A stretch of DNA of 64,000 nucleotides from Linnemannia schmuckeri (lineage: Eukaryota > Mortierellomycota > Mortierellomycetes > Mortierellales > Mortierellaceae). The stretch's first letter is position 1, and the number at the start of each line of letters is the position of its first letter. Both the position numbers and the translations under genes were made by a program. The stretch spans positions 340,001 to 404,000 of the forward strand of contig JANATG010000011.1 in NCBI GenBank assembly GCA_029449235.1. The letters are read 5' to 3'. Under the pieces are notes generated by a model. It was not told the DNA's origin and searched no databases. It worked only from the letters and a program-made list of their open reading frames with translations. Of the stretch, positions 22,736-34,097 are shown in pieces.

Positions 22736-25700
22736 CCTGGTCCTTAGAGCGAGTGTTGGAAAGCATAATGGTTGGGATCTAGGCTTGGGGAGAGCCAGTA
22801 GCGATTTCGATGGTGGCAAATCCTCTGACAGAGTCTTCGTTGATTGAGCTCTTGAGGGTAACGATGGTGAAGCTGAGGCTGTGGCAAGTAGATGATCAGT
22901 TGTCCTGACTGGCTGGCAATCGGAAGGTATTGGGCGGTATGATGACTTATAGGTCGAAGAGGTGCGGGTATGGCTGACGGAAGAGGTGCGCACCGTACGG
23001 GGGCAGCGATCCTTTGCGAAGAGGTGTGAAAGCATCGAAGACCACGACATTTCTGACGATGAAGAGCAGGAATGAGGGGACGACATTGCTATGGATATTG
23101 ACAACCGACGCGAGGTTCGAGTGCGAGATGATTGGAGTTGACGATGCAGTGATGGAAGGGTAGAGTGTGCAGCCTCACAACAGCAACGCGCTGAGGTCTG
23201 TGGAGATGATAATGAAGATGGTGAAAATGCAGTTGTTTTGTAAACCATGAATTGAGTTGTTGCTAAAAGTAGAAGGTAACGAAAAGAAGATATAAGAAAA
23301 ACGCGTAAATAAAAAAAATAATCCGATCAGCGTGTTGTAGGCGATACATGGATGGAGAGATCGAAAAATGTGTGACCATCAATCACTATTAGATGGTCCC
23401 TGCACTTGCACAACCACAACAACAACAAAAAATACACTCCTCGCCTTGCTTAATGTACATTAGATACGCACACACAAGAGTACCATTGAGAAGCAAAGGG
23501 ATTGCTAAGGAGTCAACGCGGTAGATTATGAATGATCCAAAAAAAAAAATATGCATGCGACAAGGGCGAATTTAAGGAGCAGTAAGAATGCCGTCCAGGA
23601 ACAATCCAAGGACGAAGATAAAAAAAAGGGAAAGAAAAAAGGAAAGGGTGCAAAGGGTTGAGCTTGCGGCGTCTATTATACACAAGAAGCGGGTATTAAT
23701 CCAAAGGAGAGGGGCGAAGGAGAATGAGGAAAGAGGCGAGAGAGAGAGAGAGGGAAAGTGAGAGAGAAAGAAGGGAAAACACGAAAGGAGGGTAGAGGAT
23801 GCATTTCAATGGACCCTTGAGTTCAGGCATCTATCTACCTTGCATGTAGAAGATACGCAAGATGCACACACATGGAGGTCAATTGAACAACTACACCGGG
23901 ATACAAAACAAAGTAAGGACTCCAAAAAGATGTCATTGGAGAGAGCTCGAACGGAGGAAATGAACACAACAATGTGTGTATAAGAAGAGAGGCAAAAAAG
24001 TTGGTGGCAGAAGGCTCTTTCTTCTCTCTGTTCATGCCCACACTGCTCGTATATACCTCCAAACTGCTCTCGTATTCTTTTTCTTCCAATGATACTCAGT
24101 GGCCACTTGTTCTTTTTATATAGATGCGGAAGGAGCGTCAATTGGGTACGTTGGAATGCTGTTAACTGTATAGGGAAAAGCGCCGTTATGGTGAGGTATG
24201 GTGAAAAAAAGTTTGTTATTGGGCAGAGTGAGTGCGGATATGATTTTTGTGGAAAGACATGGCCGAAGAAGGAAGGGAAGAAGAAAGCGGTGATTGAGAG
24301 ATGTTTGTATTCGCGCAGGATAATAGTTTGTCTCGAGACCGTTGCGTTGCACGACAGGATAGGGTGAGAAAGGAAAGGGGGAAAGGGGAGAGAGAACAGA
24401 GGGAAGGTAGGGGAAGAGAGGGAGGAAAGAGAGTGAGCAGGGTTTTTTCCTCGTTGTTGTGCTTGCATACGAAGAAGCAACCCATCGATCATTGGGAAGA
24501 CAAGGATGAATGAATGAAACGAACGAAGTGATCATTCGCCATGACATGTTACAAAGTGAAAGAAAAACTGTTGATCGGTATGGCATAATGTGTGTTTGGG
24601 TGATGTATGTGAATGTGGGTGTGAGCAGCGTAGTGGTAAGTCGGGTCAGACATAGTGCGGACAGGTCTGACGCTTTGAGGTATGGGAGCGAGCTCAGACC
24701 AGGTAGGAGAAAAGGGTGAAGGGGAAAAATAAGAGGGAGCACTGGAAGTGATGCTAAAGTGCTGTAAAGGGTGAATGCTGTTGCTGAGGGTTGCTTGCTG
24801 ATGTGTAGAAGACACCTACCGAGAGAGGGGGAGAAGAAGGTGATGGAGTGTGCGAAGGTGAATGCAATAGAAGGAAGGAGGAGGAGTGAGATCAACAAAA
24901 GTGTAAGGGTGTATGCCTGTATGAGTGGGTGAATGTGGATGTGGGAGTGAGTGAGAATGGATATGAGGAAGAGAAGAGTAAAGTCAGGAAGAGAATGTGG
25001 AGTAGAAAGAGCAGTCGTTGTGCACAGAAGTGGGAGTGGGGGGAGAGACAAAGAGAAGAAGAGTGTGTGCGGATGGTGGGAGCTACAACGACAAGGGGAA
25101 AGAATGAAAAGTGGCGTAAAAGTAAAGAAGTGGGGAAATGAATCCGGGAAAGGGATATCGAACAAACGAACAGAAAGAAGAAAAAATCGCAGGAAGTTGA
25201 CAAATGCAAATAGACGAGACATCCGCTGCAATCGACTGGTGAGCTGACAATCAAAAAAACACCAAAGAGAAAAACGCTCAGCTGGCGAACCTTACATTCC
25301 CGCATACACAGAAACAGATGAGCGAACGATTATTGCTGGCCAAAACAGCCAACAGCAGCAAGAACCGTGGCTGCCGTTTGATGCGCACGCAAAGGACTAT
25401 CACATCAGCACTTTCGTATGTCTTTGCAACTTGTCATTTTTGTTCTAACGTTCTTTCATGCTTGTTCAAGCGAAGAGAGATACTTTAGCGTTGATGCTTT
25501 TCAGTGGTGGCGAAGTCTTTTTCTATTTGATGGAATCGATGGAGAGTACAAGGGCGAACGGATGGCTGATGGTATGTAAACTGTACCAAGACCCTGGGTT
25601 CTGATCAACACCAGCAGAAACACGCTAACACTCCACTAGTCTTCATAGAAGCAATACAACAAACTCCTTTCTCCTCGTTGTTGTAAAGGGAGACAAGACA

Positions 25701-27575
25701 GGTATAAAGTGCTCACATAAACACCTACATTCACTCTTAGGTTATTGTACTAATCGATTGCACACACACGGGCGACGAAAGGTGCACAGAGAGAGGTGTA
25801 ACCATCAAGGGAAGATAGAGAGAACACGCACACACACAAAAAAAAGAAAGAAGGAAAAAAGGCGCGCTTGCGCTCTCAACAGAGTTTTCATATTTCGAAT
25901 TCAATCAGATCGGGGTGTACACAAAGCATCCACAGATCTATTCCTGTATCCCCCCTGCTCGGCTCCTCTTCACTCTTTCGTCTGCATTTTTGATGCGGGA
26001 ACTCTTTTTTTTATATGTTGTAGTTGTTTGTTTACCATTGAAAAAAAGTATCCAACAGAGAGATGATTATGGCGTGTTGATGTCGAGGAGTGGTCATTTC
26101 TTTTTTTTGTATTCCTCCTTAGCTTTCCAACCTCCGCAAACTTGTTCCTTCCAATTGGGCGTCGCGCTTGTAATGTCCCTTCACCATTCTCTCCCTTTCT
26201 CGCTCGTTTTCGGATAAACAAGTTTTCGACAACAAGAAAAGAATAGATAAAACAACCCTCAGAGTTCCATCTTCATTGATCGCAACAACAGCACCTTTAC
26301 CTTCTTTCTTCTTGTGTACTCCTAACCCTACACTCCTAACCCTACACTCCTAACCCTACACTCCTAACCCTACACTCCTAACCCTACTCTCTCAACCCTG
26401 AACTCAAAAGGATTCCCAAAAACAGTTACATCATTACGCTCTAATGCTTGAGAGCCCTCTTCCATACCTTCACTCCTTTCGATAAAGCCATCAAATCCCT
26501 ATACACTCTCACCGCGACGCTTCTTCGCCTTTCTCATTGTTCAACCGCCATTTTATGGGGTTTTTTTTGACTTGTGATTCTGTCCGATCCAGGGGCAAAA
26601 ATAAGGCTTTGTCTGGGCTTACAAACGATCGATCTAGTAGCAGTTTAAAGAAGCTTTTTCCTTCGTTGGATTAATTGCCGGTATGATTCTGCGATTGGAT
26701 CGCGAGTCGCAATAGGTCAAAGGGTGACTAAACACGCACACGCCCAACACTAGAACGTCGACAATTGCACGAAAAAGAGGAAACGTGCATTCTCAGGCCG
26801 GTGTCGTTGCATGAATCTCGTCCAAAAACAGGGGTGAAAGAAGGAGGAGGGACTGTAGTTTGCTGTTAGGATGTGATTGAGTTATCATAGAAAATCCGGC
26901 ATCCGTCTTGCCCTTCAGGTCAAGTCTGAGTCCGGCCCAGCCCAGGTCCCGCCCAGCCTCCGCCCGTCCCTCAGCCTCTCCTTCATTTCTTCTCTTTTCG
27001 TTGTTTAACGATTTTTTAAAACCTGTACCAATCGATCACGACCGTTGTTTTTTTGTTGCCTGTCTCAGATTTTCTTCTTTTCCTTTCTTCACACCTTCTT
27101 TGCATCCATACTGGGAAGAGAATCGTAGGGCACGTGCCGAGTAGCCCATTTATGAACGCAAAAGATTAGACGAGGTAGCTCCTTTTCTTTCCAAAAAATG
27201 TCCATGGGCATTTATTGTTTAGATGGACCACCAATAGGGTACAAGAGAATAAATATGCCCCTTCCCTACTCTTCCGTCCCTTACTTCTCCCTCACGTCTT
27301 CCAGCCTTACAAGATTGCATCTTATGCAAAAAATTGTAGATCGTGGCTGACCTTTCCTTTCCTCTGTAATTGCTATCCTTCCTTCCCATCTTCCACCTGC
27401 ATCTCAAAAAAAAAAAAAATAGCAGTAAGCTAGCAACATCTCCCTCCAAAAACTCCTAATCGCAAATTGAGCTTGCCCATCATCCCCCGAACAGCAAAAC
27501 AGGGTATCGTAACGCCCTCATTAAGATAAAGTCAAGAGAGAACAGATGTACAGTACATTAAAAGAGTACAAAGGC
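22736..27575. other. 4.8-kb gene-poor region upstream of the sensor kinase
   Basis: No gene can be supported. From about 23570 to 25250 the plus strand is purine-rich (GAGAGA, GGAAAG), so the sensor kinase sense strand is CT-rich for about 1.7 kb; long minus-strand ORFs here (up to 371 codons) are Ser/Leu/Pro/Phe-rich artefacts of this. The sensor frame is open upstream of 22735 as far as 23248, but the codons are compositionally biased and the signal peptide begins at 22735. A telomere-like tandem repeat lies at 26318-26387. From 27146 on lies the 3' flank of the Artemis gene. Confidence 0.6.
26318..26387. repeat. Telomere-like tandem repeat, five 14-nt units
   Basis: Five copies of CCTAACCCTA occur at exact 14-nt spacing (26321, 26335, 26349, 26363, 26377), joined by CACT. 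The core is the C-strand of the TTAGGG telomere repeat with a 4-nt spacer. A sixth, degraded unit (CTCTCAACCCTGA) follows. Confidence 0.9.
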
Positions 27576-30500
27576 TCAATGGCCTTGATCTTCATCGTCA
27601 CTACTATTACTACTGCTACTTTCAATCACAATCACCTCACTAGGGACGACAACAGCAGAACAAGTCGCCGTCGTCCGTAAGCGTCGAACCTCCCTAACCA
27701 ACATGGCAGTAGGCGTGTTGCGTCGTGAGAGTAGTCCCCGCCCTCCAGTATCTTGAGGATCAGTCTGAGTACGCGTCAATCGCGATGTTCGCTTTCGAGG
27801 GGGAGACCACGCCAACTGCGCAAAGATGTTGGTCCCTCGGGGCTCTCTCACCCGCAAGGACGTTAACGAGGCCATTGTGTCCGTCGGAGGAGGAAGAAGA
27901 GATATCCTCACAGGTGAACCACCGCTGGCAGTGGTCTGTTGAGCACGCCTAGATTGCCTTGCTGCAGTTGGGGATGACGATCGATAACGCGGGGAAGGGC
28001 CTTCGAGCAGTTTTGTAGGACTTTCTCCGAGAGCGATAGCTTGGCCATGATACGGTATCCGTGGTGGAGGAGTCTTGGATATAGATGGAGGCAAGGAGTG
28101 GAAACAGTCGGCAACAGTAATGCCGGGTCCAGCCATCGCTCCTGAAACAGACAGTGCAGACAGAGAAAGGACTGTAGAGAGATCGCTTGAGAGGGAAATG
28201 GGCTTGTCCTTGTCGTACCCAGCTTCAACAGACTTGAACGAATTGACATCAAACGACTTCTCTGAAAGACCAAGGGAGCTTAGGATCGAGTCTGGACTAG
28301 ACGTTACATACCCCTCAGGGGTCGCCGGCTCAATCATTGATCTGTCCGTCGATCCGTCATATCGTAGTCCAGTAGTCTCTCCATCCTCCTCCCTTTCTTC
28401 GTCGCCATCGTTATTGTTGTCGAAATCCAATATCACATTTCGATCAAGGATCATCGTACTCTGGTCGTGCCACGGTTTTATCACCTCTGCTCCTCCTCCT
28501 AGTTGGCGTACGCTGTCCTCAGTCCTATTCATGTCCGATCGATTACCATCTCTGAACATATCGCTAGTGTCTCGAATAGAACTGCTGTATAATTCGGAAA
28601 ACTCTTCCTCCGTGGTCTCTTGGGCTGTGCTACTCTGTCCGCCATCGCATGACGACAGCCGCTTGCGTTTCTTTTCGACGATTGCCAAATCCACTGAGAG
28701 CGGCCCATCCTCCAGAGTTGATTCCTCTTCCAGACTTGCCGTGTTCCGCAGTTGACGTTTAAGCTTGTCCATCTTTTTGCGTAGGTGCCTTGATCGAGGC
28801 GACAGTGCTGTATCGTTTTGAGTATGGATGGCGATAGTCGTGATATATTGGCCTGTGCGTGGCCGTGAAGATCCGCCATCTGGAATTGTGATGCCATGAT
28901 CCTTGTCGTTCATGTCCAGAACCTGGTAGATGCCTTTAGCATGTTGAAAGCTCTGGAAATCTGTCGTCACGCCGTCTGTCATGAGCGGCTCTCGACTCCG
29001 GTATTCCTCCACATCCAAGGACACTCCTGATCGTTGTGGCATATAAGGTGCAAGTAGGGCGATAATCTCGCGGTTGGAACGAAAAAGAGTATGTGTCGTG
29101 GCGTCGCGATGTAAAACACAAGGGAACAGAGCCCGTGGAGAGACCAGCTCAACCAACTGCTGTAGTTCCGATAAGCTCGCATGACAGCCATAATTAAGAT
29201 ACTATTCAAAATAATATATAAAAAAAGAGGACGGTCAATCAATGTTGTACATTTTGCAATAAGTCAAGCGAAGAAAAGATGAAATAGCCTTCTTACATAG
29301 AATAGATCATCACGCTTTCCAATGGAGGGAGACAACCGTTCCTTGATCGTGTAGGTATTGTTCCTCCCGGTGACGGTGCCCTTTGCAATAATCCCTTCTT
29401 CAGCATCCTGTCTTCCCTGACGGAGCACTGGCGAGAACCAAGAAACATTCGGCTGAATCCGAATAAGCATCCTTGACCCGGCATGCTCGCCTCCTGCTCC
29501 TCCGTATCCACAAGTCTTGTCCAGTCGACATGAATGAAACCGGGCTGTGGATCCATCGATCGTGAGATGAGGCAAGATCCTTGGAGAGATCATGTCGTCA
29601 ATAGCCTCGTAGAGTTCATAGAGATAAGGCGAGACATGAACCTTTGTATGAAACGCCTTGGAGAGTCCGATCCAGATGTCTTCGTAGCCAAATGTCCATG
29701 CGTCGATGTAATAGTGCGCCAGTCGAGGCCTTCGATTAATAAATGTCACCAAGTCCGATATTGCAAAGTCCTATTTTTTAAATGTAACAATTGTCACGGC
29801 TAATAAGTGGTCAGATTCTAGTAATGCGGAACTATTCGACGAGCCACAGATATGAACATCGAAACTCACTCTACTAGGAAATTTTTCAAAGGCAGGATGA
29901 CAGCAGGTGGTGTCGAGGTAGAGTCGGTCGATCGACGGCATTGACGACGAGAATGCCGGCATTGCTCGTAGTCCTTTCAAATCAAGTGCCTCGTTCCTGG
30001 CATCACCCGTGTATAATATGCAAGAGCGATCGTCCTGTATCAAAAACCTATTTGGAATTAAATGAATGCATTAGCCACGGTACCATATGTAAAAAAGCAG
30101 GGAAACACAGAGTCGACGACCATTGGGCACTACGTACATGACTGCTCCTGGACAATGATGAGCCGGGATAAGGCTGACCCTTGCCCTACGACCATTTCCC
30201 AAGTCCAAATAATGCGGTTCATCGATGACAAGAGGACGCTATTGAAAACAAGACATGCTTTGAGTGCTAGATTTTGGATCAAGGATAGACGTCATGTCTA
30301 AAGCCGCAAAAAAAACACAAGGGATAAGCAAAGTGTACCAACCATAAAGGGCGCAAGGTGTGCGTATTTCCGACAAAGGACCCTATCTTTGCCAGACTCA
30401 AAGGCAAGCTGTTTAGACCTGCTTGCGAGCATCGGGAGCCATCGGGCTGTAATCGGTGAGCAATAGATAGGAGAATCCCAAGTTAAAGCTGCGAGTCCTG

Positions 30501-30615
30501 CAAGGTGGTCACTGTGGACGTGTGAGAGCAAGTAGACCTTGACGCCAGGACGGATTCGGAAGTTGTCGATGGCGACTGAGGGGAACTCGCGAATGAGTCC
30601 GTCAAAAGTGGACAT
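27576..30615 (-). CDS. DCLRE1C: Artemis/SNM1-type metallo-beta-lactamase (beta-CASP) DNA nuclease
   Basis: Five exons: 30615-30343, 30238-30138, 30047-29870, 29770-29297, 29201-27576; 883 residues. The family processes DNA ends and interstrand crosslinks: Artemis opens hairpins and trims ends in non-homologous end joining, SNM1/Pso2 acts on crosslinks. Metal-binding motifs are intact: LSHVHSDH (residues 30-37), PAHHCPG (116-122) and LYTGD (136-140, Asp140), followed by LYLDTTCCHP. The beta-CASP part includes AWTFGYEDIWIGL, VHVSPYLYEL and LNYGCHASLSELQQLVELV. The opening FDGLIREFPSVAIDNF and the late LFPCVLH are closer to Artemis than to Pso2, so the symbol is my best guess. The C-terminal 480 residues or so are disordered and Ser/Arg-rich, ending in EVIVIESSSSNSSDDED, which resembles a SUMO-interaction motif. 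The first intron uses a weak GTTGGT donor. Confidence 0.9.
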
Positions 30616-30958
30616 GCCTCATGTACGTTGAGGAGAAAGGTGGTGGATAGGTTTGTATTATAAGCGAATGTGCAATTGCGGAGCTGAAGGAAAAGGTAGA
30701 GAGGGAAGTAATGAGGCTGCGAATGCAAAATAGAAGCTAGGTGTGTTAGGATGCAAAGAGTGAGTGAGAAGTAATTGGGTCAAAGAACCACTTCCATCTT
30801 TGGGTAGGTCAAAAAATAAACAACAAACGTTCTTGTTTTGGTGGCGCACAAGCCTATCTTAATATCCATCCTACTCCCTTCCTCTGTTCACTTACTTCTT
30901 TCGCCTTTATTCCTCTCTACCGCTATTTACATCTCGCAAAGGCCGTTCGTCCTTCATT
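30616..30958. other. Spacer upstream of the Artemis gene
   Basis: 343 nt. No gene seen. It should contain the Artemis promoter and the 3' end of the tentative gene at 30959-31377; the right part is CT-rich on the plus strand. Confidence 0.4.
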
Positions 30959-31377
30959 TTATTCTGATGTGCAATCACCTTCACCAGAGCTCTCCATTGG
31001 AGCTGTAGGAGGAGTGAAAGAGATAAGCGGTTGCTGCCCGAGATCCTTTTTTTATGACCATGCTCGTTTAGTATTTAGATCAAAATTATTTCTGACATCT
31101 CACGGGCACAGGCACAGCGATCAATGATGGTGCCTGAGATCGAATCAAGACGTGCCGACCTGGCGAAGTCAGGTGAGCGAACCGTAAGCCCGCGAGGCGT
31201 CTAGTCACTCCTTTGACATTCGCCTCCCGCTCAACATAATGCTGCGATCCGCCCTGAGCAAAGGTTGCTGTAAGCCTATCACCCCTGGCTTGATCCTTAT
31301 AGAGCATGAGAAGACTTGATTTCGCTTTCACTCTTCCCCTTGTCCATCGGATCCACAAAAATCCTTTCGAGCTCGAT
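30959..31377 (-). CDS. Tentative 3' end of an unidentified spliced gene
   Basis: Two minus-strand exons fit together: 31377-31104, preceded by a strong TTTCTAG acceptor, and 31045-30959 ending in TAA. The donor GTGAGA and an acceptor after an ACTAAAC branch-like sequence leave phase 0 on both sides. The predicted peptide runs YKDQARGDRLTATFAQGG, HYVEREANVKGVTRRLAG, FAHLTSPGRHVLI and PTAPMESSGEGDC. The mixed composition is more protein-like than neighbouring ORFs. I do not recognise it, and I could not build convincing upstream exons: a 32-codon minus ORF near 31900 and a coding-like stretch near 31750 share no continuous frame. It may be a real gene or a decaying remnant. Confidence 0.33.
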
Positions 31378-32460
31378 CTAGAAAGAGAAGAAGGAAGGGT
31401 TCAAATCTGTCAACTACGACGATTTCGATCTGGCTGCAACAGGGTACGATTCGTCAATACAGATGAGAGCCGTTACTTGCCCGTGGTTGCCTTAATGCCT
31501 TTGTCTCTTTTGTCGAAATACGGATTCACATTTCTTGTTTTAAAAATTTATAGCAGTATATATCTTTGGAAGGAAATAGCAAGGGAGACAACCAGACTGG
31601 AACTTGTCAAGTGATGAAGCCACCTTTATTCTCGATTGCTCGCACACTCACGTTTCACTGATACCAAAAAACGCTTATATTTCCCATAGACAGTTATTGT
31701 TTTCTTTCCAGAAGGATAAAAGCTCCAACTCCTCCGTGACGCTGAGTGTATGTTTACCATCGATGTCCTTGGTATGCACTTTCCTTCGCAGTCAGCTGTG
31801 ATCTTCGCTGATAAGATGGGAGAACCATCCAAGAGCCACAGCGGAGGCAAAGTCGAGAGCACAATGAGCATAGACTTGAAGCAGACACATTCTTGCTTTT
31901 ATGTCAGCTCACGTTTACTACTGATCTGTTGTGAATTGTACGTAAAAAAAGGAGACCAAAAGGAGGATGCCCAGCTTCTTCCGTTCTTTCCTCCACGTTC
32001 ATGCTGATAGGGACCTTATCTTTCCCTGCCTTGCTTGTCTCTCCCACACCTGCGGGGTCACAAAAAATAAAACCCCTTTTCCCATTTTGCCCAAATCAGG
32101 TCCGTCCGTGGGAAAGGTGGAAAAAAGGAAATCTTTTTTTTTTGTCAAAATGCCGTTCCTTATTTTTAATACCCCACCTTGGTTGTTGCCTCAAAGGTTG
32201 TTACTATTTACTGATTACTTTGTCAGCTTTCTAGTGTGCACATAGAGATGTCCAATAGCAGGAGTCCATGGATTAGAGAAATATGCAATAGGTTGTTTTA
32301 TTGTTCAACTATGGTACTGAAAAGCAAAAAGGGTATTAAGATATTGTCGGGTAGATAGAGAGGCATATGCTAAAGATGGCTATTGTTGTCCGTTTGATGG
32401 CGGATATGTTGGTCCGGCCCTAAAAGAAAGGCCCTGAGGAAAGAGGAAAGAAAATGGGCT
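31378..32460. other. Unresolved region, possibly gene remnants
   Basis: About 1.1 kb. On the minus strand, around 31905-31670, one frame reads VYAHCALDFASAVALGWF then, after an in-frame stop, KDIDGKHTLSVTEELELL: coding-like but interrupted. The plus strand has MFTIDVLGMHFPSQSAVIF at 31750. Neither can be joined to a full gene. The rest (about 32000-32460) is AT-rich flank of the small gene. Confidence 0.3.
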
Positions 32461-32709
32461 TTAGAGCTTAGCACGGACGGTATGTGCTTGTGAGTTGTGA
32501 TGGTTCTGGGACTTGAAGTAGGGCTCCATCTCATCAAAGAGGTCGTGGGAGGTCAATGAGTCGACTCGAGGCGCTTGAAGTTCGACCATGGAGATCTCGT
32601 AGTAATGGGGTTGAGTAGTAGTGGAGGCAGTGTCGACTTGGTGGACGACTGAGTTCCTGCGCTCGGCACCGGAGGTGAGGTCGATGATAACTGCTTCGGT
32701 TCTGTTCAT
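32461..32709 (-). CDS. Small protein (82 aa) with a SUMO-interaction-like motif
   Basis: A single-exon ORF starting MNRTEAVIIDLTSGAERR and ending in FKSQNHHNSQAHTVRAKL. VIIDLT near the N-terminus fits the classical SUMO-interaction motif (hydrophobic core followed by an acidic residue). The middle (EISMVELQAPRVDSLT, DLFDEMEPYF) is acidic and could be a short helix or docking peptide. Codon use looks like real coding sequence, not like the biased ORFs nearby. A TATA-like ACATAAATAC and a GA-rich stretch (CT-rich on the sense strand) lie just upstream at about 32770-32820. I know no family for it. Confidence 0.55.
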   Translation of the reverse strand: MNRTEAVIIDLTSGAERRNSVVHQVDTASTTTQPHYYEISMVELQAPRVDSLTSHDLFDEMEPYFKSQNHHNSQAHTVRAKL

Positions 32710-34097
32710 TGTTGTGAAAGGGATGTGTGGGTGCGTGGATGTGTGGGTGCAGGGAGTAGTGCAGAAGAAAGAGAGGTGAGGATGGAAAGAAGAGGAAGAA
32801 GAGAAGTATTTATGTAAAAAGTGGTGGCACTGGCCAACTGTTTATGTGTGGCTTCGGTCAAACCCCAACATCTCAAACGAATCAATTGGGTCCATTTGTT
32901 CAGACTCCTTTTTTTACCTTCCCCAAAAACACAATTTCCGAGTTAAGCGCACTGACTCGCCCTACGCTGTGTATCGTACATGTGTTCTAACTGGTGTACG
33001 GGTTCGTTGGTTGGTATACTGACCCATTGAAAAAAACAAATAAATGTAAATAAACAAATACGCACCCAACAAAATGGTTGACATGGATAGAATCAAGCGA
33101 CAGCACAAACAATGAGCTTGCCCAGCCATGCGACCATCAACAAATTAGAGGAATAAAAATGAAGACAGCCGCTATGCATTTCTTTGGTAAGGCGGTTCAT
33201 AGCTAATAAGAACCAGTTAGTGCTGTAAGGTTTACTTTTTGTTTGCGGCCCATAGTGAATGTCTTGTAATGTAAAGATGAGAGGGATGGTAGTTTAGAGC
33301 AAAAGTATAGCATGCAATCATTCATGTCAAAGAGACAAGGACCATGCGCTTGCTGGTTTGCCCCGGCCATCGAGCTCAACTTTTCAACGGCTGCTTGGCG
33401 GATTCATGATTTACGAAGAGCGCACCATAAAATAAAAAGGCAGGTTGTGGTTTGAGATGTTGTTCTCAGCCTTGTTATCTCGAGCGCCACACCAAGGAGT
33501 GAATAGGTTGTGGTGATAATGCTCCGTATGGTTGATGACTGCCGAATAATCCTGAAGTGTGGGCATTGTTGCTGTTGACCTAGTGCATGGATATAAGAAA
33601 GCTCTGGGGGTTATTATATAGTCTCACTTGAGGGATGAAATGTGTAGGACGAAGAGTCCTTCTACACTTGCTTGTACGTGGCAAACAGCACGAAGTTCAG
33701 CCAATCACAGTACGTGTCACCATCAAAAGCTTTTTTTTTTCTCTTTCATCCCTGTAGCAAGCACACCACTTTCATTTCTCTGAGCCTGTTCCTTTTACCA
33801 TAGCATCTTTGTGTGTCTCTTATGTCTTGAAACTCTCTCACACTGCCCTCAGCCCCTCTTCCCTTTCTTCCCTTGCCTTTTCTTCTTTCTTTTTCTTTTA
33901 TTATCGCGTCCCGTTTTGGCTGCTAACACACACCTCCTCCTGATATATTTACTCTCACTCCAACTGGCCTCATCATCTCACTCGCGGCCGCATTTCTCTC
34001 ACAAACAGCTTGCCAGGTCGGGAAAGTCCAACACTGTACACGACGCAGCAATAACAACTACTGTCAGGGAGATTCATAAGTCAAAAGCTGCTTGACC
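32710..34097. other. Intergenic region upstream of the giant Trp-repeat gene
   Basis: Nearly 1.4 kb without a supportable gene. The left edge is the promoter of the 82-aa gene; the right part (about 33760-33960) is a CT-rich leader for the gene at 34098. A hairpin-capable segment (GTGTAG-GAC..GTC-CTTCTACAC) lies at about 33642-33668. Confidence 0.5.

Noticed and set aside
22736..23248. Upstream in-frame extension of the sensor kinase to a Met at 23248
   Set aside because: The extension is Ser/Thr/Arg-rich and would bury the clear signal peptide that begins at 22735.
24116..25231. 371-codon minus-strand ORF rich in Leu, Ser, Pro and Phe
   Set aside because: It only translates a polypyrimidine strand; overlapping frames look equally open and biased, and there is no domain or splice structure.
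31130..31410. Two tRNA B-box-like sequences (GATCGAATC, GGTTCAAATC)
   Set aside because: No matching A box, acceptor stem or T stem could be folded around either one.
33638..33669. GGACGAAGAGTCC hairpin resembling part of a hammerhead ribozyme
   Set aside because: The CUGANGA core and cleavage triplet are missing and the order of elements is wrong.
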